Assembly: GCA_035606355.1 (NCBI GenBank) | Contig: DATNFO010000026.1 | Span: forward strand, 1 to 18,327 | Source of the DNA: Sulfopaludibacter sp035606355 | Lineage (GTDB): Bacteria > Acidobacteriota > Terriglobia > Bryobacterales > Bryobacteraceae | Length of the DNA: 18,327 bases | Reading direction: 5' to 3' | In this document: piece after piece, positions 7,217-14,561 of the stretch | How the letters are laid out: every line of letters begins with the position of its first letter | Numbering within the stretch: position 1 is the first letter of the stretch | Made by a program: the position numbers and the translations under genes | The notes under the pieces: generated by a model | Database searches by the model: none | Seen by the model: the letters and a program-made list of their open reading frames with translations, nothing else | What the model was told of the DNA's origin: nothing

Positions 7217-7909
7217 ATGGGAATGCTCCGATGCATCGCGTGGGCAACGGCAATGACGTTAGGAGTTGTCCCAGGTTTTGCTTCGCTGGTGATGGTCGGT
7301 CCCGTCAATGTGGGATCAACTGTGACCCAAACCGTCTTAAGCATACAGAATATGGGAACCGTTTCCGGCTGCGTCGGATTCCTGGCGGGAGGCGACGTAA
7401 CCGGCTTGGCCGCATGCCCCGGAGCCTTCACGGGTGCCGGAGGGAACGAGTCACCATCCGGCGTCGCGACGGCAACCATAGGCCAGTTGCAGTCTTTAGC
7501 CGTCCACGATGCCTCCGACCTGCTGGTTGTGTTTCATTCCGGAGAGCCAGACGGTACACCCCTCAACCTCATGGATCTCGCGTTGGTCTTCTTCGACGTC
7601 GCCGGTGGCACTTCGTTCACCGCTACGCTCCCCGGCACCCCGTTGGCGCTTATGCCTGTTGGGTCGGCAGGCGCAAACGCCGACATTGCGTTTAAGTTGG
7701 ATGCATTTAAAGCATCGTTAGCTAATGATTTCATGTCAGGTGTGAATAACAGGGTGGGCGTCGATGCTACTCTGTCCGGGAGTACGGGCGCTGTGGACTC
7801 GTTCTTTCTGGCCGCTCAATCACCGACTGCGACGGTTCCGGAGGCATCCGTTTTCTGGCTCGCCGGCATCGGATTACTCATGCTTCCCTGGTTGAGATCG
7901 CGAACATGA
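7217..7909 (+). CDS. Exported protein with a PEP-CTERM-like sorting tail
   Basis: The 230-residue protein has a signal peptide (MGMLRCIAWATAMTLGVVPGFA), a low-complexity Gly/Ala/Ser/Thr-rich mature part, and a C-terminal tripartite tail: VPEA at 207-210, a hydrophobic helix (SVFWLAGIGLLMLPWL) and basic RSR at the end. This is the layout of PEP-CTERM proteins, which exosortase (EpsH/XrtA-type) cleaves during export; here the motif is VPEA rather than the usual VPEP. No exosortase is in the window. AGGGAGG before the ATG supports the start. The gene sits 24 bp behind the di-haem cytochrome. Its last 94 bp overlap the convergent Rieske gene. Function of the mature domain unknown. Confidence 0.72.
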   Translation: MGMLRCIAWATAMTLGVVPGFASLVMVGPVNVGSTVTQTVLSIQNMGTVSGCVGFLAGGDVTGLAACPGAFTGAGGNESPSGVATATIGQLQSLAVHDASDLLVVFHSGEPDGTPLNLMDLALVFFDVAGGTSFTATLPGTPLALMPVGSAGANADIAFKLDAFKASLANDFMSGVNNRVGVDATLSGSTGAVDSFFLAAQSPTATVPEASVFWLAGIGLLMLPWLRSRT

Positions 7910-8829
7910 ATCGCCGCAAACGGAAGCAACGAGGCGGTGGACAGTGGAGTACCAGCGCGGCTACTCCCGCGATCAAGACCGCACTCGACGTGTCCATCGA
8001 CCACGCGTGTTTCGAAGCGCGGCTGCGGGTGTGTTGCGGGGCCGTCGATCACGGATCCGTCAGCCAGGCAGAAACGCGATTCGTGCCAGGGACACTGCAC
8101 GGTACCATGTTCGACCTTGCCGTCAGCGAGCGGACCGCCGAGATGAGAGCAGACTTCAGCTATGGCATGGATCTTACCAGCTTCTTTCACAACCAGTACC
8201 TTGATGCCACCGGCCATCACGCGGCGCGGCTCCCCGTCGCGCAGTTCATCTTCGCGCGCGACCTCGATCCATCCCTCCGGAATTGGCTCGCCTGCCGTGT
8301 GATTGACACCGATTTGTTTCCCATACACCAGGTTGCCTCCGAGCCACGCCGAAACTAGGCTGATGGCGAATCCGCAATACGCCAGCGTGCTCCCAGTCTG
8401 CCGCTCCCGTCGGCCTCGCGCGACCATGGAAAGGTTGTAGAGGGACGCGGCGGTGATGTTGAGGAGCCCGTGCACCACCCCGACGCGCCGTGCCGGACCG
8501 TCCGTCTCCTTCCAATCCGTTAACCCGGCCAAAGCAGCAGCCGCCGCACCGATCAGGCCAAGCTTCACGGCGACATCTGCGCCGGGATCGAATTCTGCCA
8601 TATCGAGCACGAGTGCGGCAGTCCAGGAGCCGATCGGGACGTCGGTCAGGACCGGGTGTAACGGGTGCCCGAGCCACACCCCATGCAGAAAGTTCTTGAT
8701 TTGCCTTCCCACAGGGCCGCCCGATCCATAAGCCCTCCCGACCGCCTTCTGCAAGCCAGTTTCAATTGGCTCAAGCCACTGCTGCCGCTCGATCATTTCC
8801 ACGGGCACATGCGTAGTCATGCCTCTCAT
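7816..8829 (-). CDS. DUF2231 membrane domain fused to a Rieske 2Fe-2S domain
   Basis: The 337-residue protein has an N-terminal DUF2231-type membrane domain (WLGHPLHPVLTDVPIGSW, residues 52-69, then hydrophobic segments to about 170). A Rieske domain follows from about 185, with ligands Cys227-X-His229 and Cys246-X2-His249 (CSHLGG and CPWHES). It is therefore probably a membrane-anchored electron-transfer protein; the partner is unknown. The usual Rieske end is near residue 283 (RFETRVVDGHVEC); the last 54 or so residues are a tail of odd composition encoded antisense to the PEP-CTERM gene, perhaps through loss of the original stop. Two starts are possible, at 8829 and 8820; neither has an ideal ribosome-binding site. 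Confidence 0.85.
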   Translation of the reverse strand: MRGMTTHVPVEMIERQQWLEPIETGLQKAVGRAYGSGGPVGRQIKNFLHGVWLGHPLHPVLTDVPIGSWTAALVLDMAEFDPGADVAVKLGLIGAAAAALAGLTDWKETDGPARRVGVVHGLLNITAASLYNLSMVARGRRERQTGSTLAYCGFAISLVSAWLGGNLVYGKQIGVNHTAGEPIPEGWIEVAREDELRDGEPRRVMAGGIKVLVVKEAGKIHAIAEVCSHLGGPLADGKVEHGTVQCPWHESRFCLADGSVIDGPATHPQPRFETRVVDGHVECGLDRGSSRAGTPLSTASLLPFAAIHVRDLNQGSMSNPMPASQKTDASGTVAVGD

Positions 8830-8979
8830 AGTAAAAACTTCAGCTCCAGCCCGCCGTTATGGTGGTACAACCTTCGGAAACGAGACACTGTTTGATGGAG
8901 CGTCTGCGGCCTGGCTGCATTTGCGCCAGCTGCGCCTCCTGCGCAATGAACTCTCAGCCCATCAAAACAGCAACATCTT

Positions 8980-9023
8980 TGATCGTTGACTGTTTGGTCA
9001 ATGATCACCAGTGACGAGGTGAT
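8980..9023. promoter_or_regulatory. Two overlapping palindromes, operator-like
   Basis: TGATCGTTGAC (8980-8990) and GTCAATGATCA (8997-9007) form an 11-bp inverted repeat with one mismatch and a 6-base spacer. Overlapping it, ATCACC (9004-9009) and GGTGAT (9018-9023) form a second perfect dyad. They lie about 150 bp upstream of the TIGR03437 gene and 150 bp upstream of the divergent Rieske gene, so a regulator binding here could control either. No regulator is encoded nearby. No T-run follows, so a terminator is unlikely. Confidence 0.35.
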
Positions 9024-9172
9024 AATTGGATGGCCACAAGCGTGAGAAAGGGGCGCCCCGACGAGCCTCTGCTCGAACTCGTGAATCACGGCCAGTTAAG
9101 TCTTAGGCCATGGCGTATGGCTATTGGTTACCCAATTGCACCTTCAGCGGACGTCGATTCGGGGAGTGCGAA

Positions 9173-10033
9173 ATGCCTCATGTGTTCAACCGCAGAGCTG
9201 TCCAGTTCTGTATCTGTTCATTTCTGTCCGTTCCTTTCCTCACAGCCGCGACGGTCCCCGATGCCGCCAAGCAGAAGCAGCGGTATTACCGGCCGCGCGG
9301 TGCCGGTCCGGTTGCACCGCGGCAGAGCGGCGAGCCGGTCGTCGTCAATGCAGCCAGCTTTCTGCTCGGCATCTGTCCGGGAGCATTGGCCACTGTCTTT
9401 GGTCAGGACCTCACCACCGTCAGCGGACAGGTTCTGGCGAACTCCAATCCGCTTCCCACAAAGCTGGCGGGCGTAGAGGTGGACGTAAACGGTGTCCCGG
9501 CTCCGATTTACAGCATTGCTTTTGCGAACGGGCAGGACCAAATCAGTTTCCAGGTTCCATATCATACCGACACGGGTCCGGGAGCGGCCCTGGTCGAGAT
9601 TTTCGATTTCGGCGATCTCGTGGGAAGCACTGTGGTTGATTCGTTTATCGAAGACCCAGGCATCTTCGCTTATGGGAGCGCCTCATTCGCTGTCGCGGTG
9701 CATAACTCGGACGGCACTCTCGTCGGGCCGAACAACCCGGCGGCGGCGGGAGAGATTATCATTCTTTATGTCACCGGGCTCGGACCTTTGACCGTGGATC
9801 TGCCTGATGGCTATGGTGCTCCCTCAAACCCGCTGGCGTTCACCGTCGATCCATTCCGGGCGATTGTCGATGGCGAAGATTGCCAGGTTCTGTTTTCGGG
9901 ATTGGGGCCGGGGTTCGTGGGACTCTATCAGTTGAATTTGAAACTGCCGTTCGACCTTCGATCCGGCAATTTGCCGATCCAGATTACGACGCAGTATGCG
10001 AATAGCCAGGTGGCGACGCTACCGGTGTTCTGA
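9173..10033 (+). CDS. TIGR03437-family secreted protein
   Basis: The 286-residue protein carries a signal peptide (hydrophobic CICSFLSVPFLTAA, residues 13-26) and then essentially one TIGR03437 domain, a family expanded in Solibacter-type acidobacteria. Diagnostic stretches are VVVNAASFLLGICPGALATV (from residue 57), FGQDL, NGVPAPIYSI, DQISFQVPY, EIIILYVTGLGP and YQLNLKLP. This domain usually sits at the C-terminus of much larger extracellular proteins; here it makes up almost the whole protein, so the gene is short for the family. I chose the ATG at 9173 because GGGGAG lies 7 bases upstream and the signal peptide follows; an in-frame ATG at 9110 would add 21 residues without a signal-like sequence. 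The molecular function of the domain is unknown. Confidence 0.8.
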   Translation: MPHVFNRRAVQFCICSFLSVPFLTAATVPDAAKQKQRYYRPRGAGPVAPRQSGEPVVVNAASFLLGICPGALATVFGQDLTTVSGQVLANSNPLPTKLAGVEVDVNGVPAPIYSIAFANGQDQISFQVPYHTDTGPGAALVEIFDFGDLVGSTVVDSFIEDPGIFAYGSASFAVAVHNSDGTLVGPNNPAAAGEIIILYVTGLGPLTVDLPDGYGAPSNPLAFTVDPFRAIVDGEDCQVLFSGLGPGFVGLYQLNLKLPFDLRSGNLPIQITTQYANSQVATLPVF

Positions 10034-10695
10034 GGGTCAGTAGCTGACGTATCAAGTCGGGTGGGGACAAACGGCACTCGCAGAAACGCATGTGTCTCGC
10101 TTCGCCGCGCGGTCGGCCCGGTGAGTCGTTTTAGCATTCAACCGGTGGAACGTGACTGGGCGGTTCGGGGAGGAGTGCGAGTTTTTCTAGTTGGCACACC
10201 GAAACTCTATGCCGCTCCTGCGCCAACCCGTGGGGAACTCAGAGCAATGACACTCGTGCTGGACAGCCATACTGCCTCTGGATCCAGACAAGCCCTTTCG
10301 GAAGAACCTGCAAGACATCGATCGGACCAGCAACGCTCACCGTGTGCGCATCAATTTCGGCTTGTACGAGGAACTTTGCCAAATCCGGCGGACCGAGGTT
10401 TGGTATTCCTCCCCGTCGACGTAGGTGCTCAATCGCAGCACCTCTCCGAACCAAAAGGCCCCGAGTTCCGCCGGGACAATTCCCGGGGACATGAATCTCG
10501 GAGAAATTGTGGTTCAACTGCTCCAGAGCTTGATGGTTGAAAGCCTAGCATCGCCATGAAACAATTCCAGCGAGTGCAGCAACCCTTGTGCTCGAACAAA
10601 AGGATCGAACTGCATTCCCAATCCCCACATATGGGCTTCGAAGTTCCCTACATAATCCTCCAATTGTTCAATCCGACTGATGCTCAAATCAACAT
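10034..10695. other. Gene-poor stretch
   Basis: There is no confidently supported gene. A short hairpin GTCAG/CTGAC lies just after the 10033 stop but has no T-run. The most protein-like reading is the interrupted frame at 10251-10559, listed separately. Confidence 0.35.
10251..10559 (+). pseudogene. Unrecognised frame interrupted by an amber codon
   Basis: From 10251 the frame reads well, including DPDKPFRKNLQDIDRTSNAH and RVRINFGLYEELCQIRRTEV, up to a TAG at 10422-10424. It then continues plausibly (NLGEIVVQLLQSLMVES) to a TGA at 10557-10559. Third-position GC is high on both sides of the amber codon. There is a TGA just upstream (10248-10250) and no good start. I cannot name a family. It may be a decayed gene or chance. 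Confidence 0.22.
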
Positions 10696-10932
10696 ATGGA
10701 CCGCGAGCTTTTGGCGGCCGCTCTGCGGGTACTTACCGACAGACTGGACAATAGGCGTGTTGCAGCCGAAGACGTTGATCTCTTGAGGATGCATGCGATA
10801 TTCCGGGAACGGGATTACGAGCTGCAAGACCTCGCCGTCGCCCGTAGTATTGTCCAGCGCCTACTTACAGCAAAGTGGACGGAACATTTCCTCACAGCCG
10901 CTAGGCTAGAGGATAAAGCACGAAAGCCATGA
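10696..10932 (+). CDS. Possible small hypothetical protein
   Basis: A 78-residue frame starting MDRELLAAALRVLTDRLDNR is helix-forming and charged (many Arg, Glu, Asp) with no signal or membrane segment. There is no clear ribosome-binding site before the ATG and no neighbour to support it. I do not recognise it. It could be a small soluble protein or a chance frame. Confidence 0.3.
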   Translation: MDRELLAAALRVLTDRLDNRRVAAEDVDLLRMHAIFRERDYELQDLAVARSIVQRLLTAKWTEHFLTAARLEDKARKP

Positions 10933-11334
10933 CGCAACGGTTCCACCACCACTGTCGGCTCGAATCGATCCGAAGATCAGGTTATAAAATCCGCTTTAAT
11001 TGCGGATTGAAGGCTTCCCCTTGTTGCCGTATACTTCCTCCCAAATGCTGGACCCGGAAAAAGTGATGAGGATCGCGCTTGGCGACGGTAATCAGCGAGA
11101 GTCGCCTGCCCGATAACGTAGATGTTGAGTGCTCAAACAAATAGCGCCATCTCTGGCCACCAGACCGGAGCACGACACTTCTTTGCCAGATTCATCCGGT
11201 CACGGCAAGATTCGAGAACACGACGGTAGCCCACGGAAGATCGCAGGCACTGCCGGAGTCCACGGCAAGACCGCGATTATTTCGCTCCTCCGTTTTACGC
11301 CATACCACGACCGCCTAAACTTCGTGCCGATTCA
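10933..11334. other. Intergenic stretch with short direct repeats
   Basis: No gene can be supported. CACGGCAAGA occurs at 11201-11210 and 11261-11270, and CACGGAAGA, one base shorter, at 11232-11240, so the three are about 30 bp apart. A minus-strand frame at 10982-11173 is short and unconvincing. Confidence 0.3.
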
Positions 11335-12474
11335 CTAGTCGTCGCGCTGAGCTGCATCTGCTGCCATCGCTAGCCCCAGCACCGCGTTAAAGAACGCCTG
11401 TGGCTGGCCGTCAAAGATATGGCTGGCAGCGATTGCCGTGGCGGTCGCTACCGCCCCTGCATTTTGAGTAAGTGAAGGTCGAATGACGGCGCATGCCGGC
11501 AGATTCTGGGCAATGAACTGGCAAGGCTCCGGAAAAATCAAATTGGTTTGGAACGCCTCCCCGCCGAAAGGGGCTGAATTCAGATCTTGAAAAGTGACAC
11601 CCGTTTCGGGGTCCTTAACGCCGGCGAGCGGCTGCGATACCGCATTGCCGGCCTTGTCGTGCCAGACCGCGAAATGGTTCACCTCCACTCCTAGAATGCT
11701 CACGACGATGCGCAGCACCTCCGGATCCCTTACTTTCAGGCTCAGATTCGTATAGACACTGGAGCCGGCCGCATCGAAAGTTGCAAAGTGGAATGCCGCC
11801 GAATTGGCGATTGCCTGCATCCGGGTCTCTTGGGAGCCTACCGGCGGAACCGGTTGCATCTGGTTCGGGGGTGTGTCGCTGTCGCTCTGCGGGATGGTCG
11901 GCTCGCCCACGATGTTTACAGCCTGGGGGAATGTGGCACCGAAATCCGGATTTCCGGTGCCGCGATAGCGGGTATACCAGCTCGTGTCCACGGTGAGCTT
12001 CGAGAGATTTGTCAGCCGTTTTATACTCTGGTTCGCTCCCGTCGCCTTGCTGCTGGGTAGAGTTCGAAACGCGTCCAGATTGACTGGTTGTTCGCCTTTC
12101 GCCACCAGGTAGGCATTGAGAAATGCAGCATGGCTCATTTCGTCATCTGTGTTGTCAGCGACGTACTGAGGCATGTCGCCGTCAAGGTTCTCGAGTGCGG
12201 CCTTATAAGCCGGGTTCCCGCCGTTCACCCCGCCGAGTTCGTTATACTGCTGCCAAAAATCACTCTCGACCAATTCAGCAGCCGCCAGGAATCGGAGAAT
12301 CGCAACATCTCCCTTGTGCAGTGTACGGTCGGCCGCCAGTAGCTTACCAGCGCTCATGATCGAACCGGCAACACCCATGCCCTGCAAAAACGAGCGTCGC
12401 CTGGTAACCTTGCGCCATTTAGATCCAAGGTCATCCCCGTTTGGCAGATTAGCCGATAACTTGTTGTTCTGCAT
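11335..12474 (-). CDS. Tat-exported ferritin-like domain protein
   Basis: The 379-residue protein begins with a twin-arginine signal (TRRRSFLQGMGVAGSIM, residues 24-40), so it should be exported folded, which often means with a metal cofactor. A ferritin-like four-helix domain follows, with candidate metal ligands in LAAAELVESDFW (Glu67, Glu70), DDEMSH (Glu112, His115) and GVEVNHF (Glu264, His267). Between the helix pairs lies a long insert (about 125-215) rich in Pro/Thr/Ser. Such 'ferritin-like domain-containing' proteins are common in acidobacteria; whether this one stores iron or is an oxidase is not known. AGGGAG 8 bases before the ATG fixes the start. It is alone on its strand, with no obvious operon partner. 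Confidence 0.8.
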   Translation of the reverse strand: MQNNKLSANLPNGDDLGSKWRKVTRRRSFLQGMGVAGSIMSAGKLLAADRTLHKGDVAILRFLAAAELVESDFWQQYNELGGVNGGNPAYKAALENLDGDMPQYVADNTDDEMSHAAFLNAYLVAKGEQPVNLDAFRTLPSSKATGANQSIKRLTNLSKLTVDTSWYTRYRGTGNPDFGATFPQAVNIVGEPTIPQSDSDTPPNQMQPVPPVGSQETRMQAIANSAAFHFATFDAAGSSVYTNLSLKVRDPEVLRIVVSILGVEVNHFAVWHDKAGNAVSQPLAGVKDPETGVTFQDLNSAPFGGEAFQTNLIFPEPCQFIAQNLPACAVIRPSLTQNAGAVATATAIAASHIFDGQPQAFFNAVLGLAMAADAAQRDD

Positions 12475-12482
12475 GTTTTGAT

Positions 12483-12525
12483 CTCCCTTTTTCCGTTAGT
12501 TATTAATGACTCTCGCAAATTTATA
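12483..12525 (-). promoter_or_regulatory. Ribosome-binding site and possible -10 of the ferritin-like gene
   Basis: On the minus strand AGGGAG (12483-12488) precedes the ATG by 8 bases. TATAAAT (12519-12525) lies about 30 bp further upstream and is a reasonable -10 element, but the sequence about 17 bp beyond is not a good -35, so the promoter assignment is tentative. Confidence 0.35.
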
Positions 12526-12540
12526 GCACATCAGGATAAC

Positions 12541-13258
12541 CGCCTGCGGTTCGGAACGAAACACAAAGCCTCGCCGATCTATTTGTTGACGGTTGTAACT
12601 TGACATGCCCTCGAGTGAGATAGATATCGAGTTGTTTAGGAGGGCGCACTCAACTCTCTAATCAGCGTAGTAGGAGAGTCGTTGCCGGCGGGGCCGGGAA
12701 CTCGCGCGCGCATGCGCCTACCCGCGCCGCCGTTACGACTGTCCGCCGTTCGAGAAACGTCTATCGCACACGGTACAATACCTTTCGACCGGTTACACGT
12801 GCATATTCACGCGGCGAGTGTTAACTCTGTCAACCTCGGCAAAGAATTTTCAAGGTTGACGCGGTTGAAATCCCTGCCGTGCGTTTCAGGCAGGGCTCCT
12901 GAAGTGGCCAAAGATCGACCCCGGATTTCAGAACACACATTCTCTGCGCACGATCGAAGGTCATCGCGAGACGTGACTGAGCCACAATATTCCGACGCTC
13001 GCGGATCGAGAGATTGCCGGCCGGCGACGGCCGCACTGCTGCGCGCGATACATGAGGCCTACGATAATCCCCTTGCCTCGAAGAAGTGACGACGAGGAAT
13101 TGGTCTCTCCCACACAACACCCAGCACCTTCACGAATCCTTTACAAGCCGAATACATCATTCTATTCCCATGCGGTTTAGAATTAGGACCGGGCTTCTCC
13201 GCGGCGAAGGTCAAACACATTCAACGGACGCGAGGTTCGCGAAAAGGGAGAATTAGCC
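12541..13258. other. Long intergenic stretch
   Basis: The only long frame (12682-13089, plus, TTG start) is Arg/Ser/Pro-rich with no ribosome-binding site and looks like chance. Two perfect inverted repeats occur and are listed separately. A ribosome-binding site for the next gene (AGGGAG, 13245-13250) ends the stretch. Confidence 0.35.
12829..12895. repeat. Two consecutive perfect inverted repeats
   Basis: GTCAACCT (12829-12836) pairs exactly with AGGTTGAC (12853-12860), spacer 16 bases. Just downstream CCCTGCC (12872-12878) pairs with GGCAGGG (12889-12895), spacer 10 bases. Neither has a T-run. They could be regulator sites or RNA hairpins. Confidence 0.3.
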
Positions 13259-13683
13259 GTGTGCCTGCTATCCAATCTACCTCGTCATCTGAAGGGTGAC
13301 TGTATATGCATTGTAAGTATAATCTGTGCCCTTGAAGTCTTACCCGCTAGTGCTCAGAACTTTTGCGGACCAGTAACCCTAGTAACTTTCAATGGAATTA
13401 ATGGCCAATATCCGGCCGCCGGAGTCATTGTCGACCCGCAGGGGAATATGTATGGCACGACCGCGCAAGGCGGACCGTCTTTCAATCCTCTGAGCAGCAG
13501 CCTTGTCAACGACGGACTCGGCACCGTCTGGAAGTATTCGCCTGGAGCGGGGTTGACGACTCTGTTCAGCTTCAGCGGTACTTCGACGCCCTCCAATAAC
13601 GGCTACAGGCCGCTTACTCCTGTGGTACTGGACGCCCAGGGTAACCTGTATGGCACCACTTACTACGGTGGTGTCGATTTTAC
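13259..13683 (+). pseudogene. GloVer/TIGR03803-type repeat protein cut by an IS6 element
   Basis: The first 141 codons of a secreted protein remain. A signal-like segment (CICIVSIICALEVLPASAQ, residues 15-33) is followed by the tandem repeats typical of GloVer/TIGR03803 proteins: YPAAGVIVDPQGNMYGTTAQ (from 51) and LTPVVLDAQGNLYGTTYYGG (from 119), with LFSFSG between them. Family members usually have many such repeats, often in a beta-propeller-like arrangement, and may be surface-anchored. The start is GTG at 13259, with AGGGAG 8 bases upstream. The IS6 left end begins at 13684 inside the codon after residue 141. The frame then runs into IS sequence to 14080, giving a chimeric antisense tail. 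The rest of the gene is not found after the IS. Confidence 0.7.
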
Positions 13684-14508
13684 GGTTCTGTTGCAAATAG
13701 CTCGGGCCGAGGTGCGCCGGTGTCGCATAGTCGGGGGGGAACTACGCGGCGATTCCGAAAATCGTATGGATGAACTGGCGTTGCGCAACGGCATCGCCCT
13801 TGGCGACCCAGCGAACCTGACCTTTGCGGATTGCGTGCATCGCCTCGTAGCCTTCGATCGTTCTACAAGCACCCTCCACCGACCGGAATCCCAGGCTCGC
13901 CGTAATCCGCTTCTTGATGAAGCGGTGGTCCTGCTCAATCACGTTGTTCAGATAAGGTGCAGTTCGGCAGCGACAGCGGCGACCGAGTTCACCGGTCTGC
14001 TTCAGTTCGGTGACTGCAGCCGGATGCGCCGGATGTCCGTCGACGTTGATCACGCGAGGGCGGGGGCCGCTCCCGCATAATGCGAGCCGTAGGAACATCT
14101 TCGCCGCGATCAGGTCCCGCTTGGGAGACAGCATGAACTCGATTGTCTCGCCGGCGGAATCGACGGCCCCATAAAGATATGCCCAGTTCCCTGCGACTTT
14201 GACGTAAGTTTCGTCAACCCGCCAGGACCCGTTGGGGCGGCGCATTTCGCGGCGAGTCCGCTCATGCAAAACCGGCGCATAGCGCTGGACCCATCGCCAG
14301 ATGGTGACGTGATCCACGCTGAGGTTCCGCTCGGCCATTATCTCCTCCAGATCTCGATACGTGAGGGAATACCGCAGATACGCAGATACCACCGAACGCA
14401 CAGAAGGATGATCACGTCTTCGAAATACCGTCCCCGGAACAATGCTGGCCGTTTCTGGATCACGATATACCCTACCAGATCGGCTCAATGTGAGTTTGCA
14501 ACAGAACC
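13684..14508 (-). mobile_element. IS6-family insertion sequence, complete, 825 bp
   Basis: The terminal inverted repeats are exact over 14 bases: GGTTCTGTTGCAAA (13684-13697) and TTTGCAACAGAACC (14495-14508). This is the usual IS6/IS26-type end, and 825 bp is a normal size for the family. It holds one intact transposase on the minus strand. The 8 bases on each side (GATTTTAC left, CTATTTAA right) do not match, so there is no target duplication. That suggests recombination or an adjacent deletion after insertion. Confidence 0.9.
13742..14488 (-). CDS. IS6-family transposase
   Basis: The 248-residue DDE transposase catalyses replicative transposition and cointegrate formation. The N-terminal part (to about 75) holds the DNA-binding helix-turn-helix region (TYRDLEEIMAERNLSVDHVT). 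The catalytic triad is Asp92 (WRVDETYVKV), Asp150 (VINVDGHPA) and Glu185 (NNVIEQDHRF), giving the DD-34-E spacing. GYEAMHAIRKGQVRW near the C-terminus is also family-typical. The reading frame is uninterrupted and fills most of the element. The first usable start is a TTG at 14488, just inside the right terminal repeat. Probably functional. It is the better-preserved of the two copies in the window. Confidence 0.9.
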   Translation of the reverse strand: MSRSGRVYRDPETASIVPGTVFRRRDHPSVRSVVSAYLRYSLTYRDLEEIMAERNLSVDHVTIWRWVQRYAPVLHERTRREMRRPNGSWRVDETYVKVAGNWAYLYGAVDSAGETIEFMLSPKRDLIAAKMFLRLALCGSGPRPRVINVDGHPAHPAAVTELKQTGELGRRCRCRTAPYLNNVIEQDHRFIKKRITASLGFRSVEGACRTIEGYEAMHAIRKGQVRWVAKGDAVAQRQFIHTIFGIAA

Positions 14509-14561
14509 CTATTTAACGAGCCAATGGGATATCGACGGTCCGCTACCCGGCTCTTCTGGCT

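Noticed and set aside
8826..9089. Minus-strand 87-codon frame upstream of the Rieske gene
   Set aside because: No family, no ribosome-binding site, and it spans the palindromes at 8980-9023.
12682..13089. Plus-strand 135-codon frame
   Set aside because: TTG start without ribosome-binding site, Arg/Ser/Pro-rich composition typical of a chance frame, and it crosses two inverted repeats.
13684..14080. Plus-strand continuation of the GloVer frame inside the IS
   Set aside because: It is antisense to the transposase; the same antisense frame recurs in the second IS copy, so it is IS sequence, not protein.
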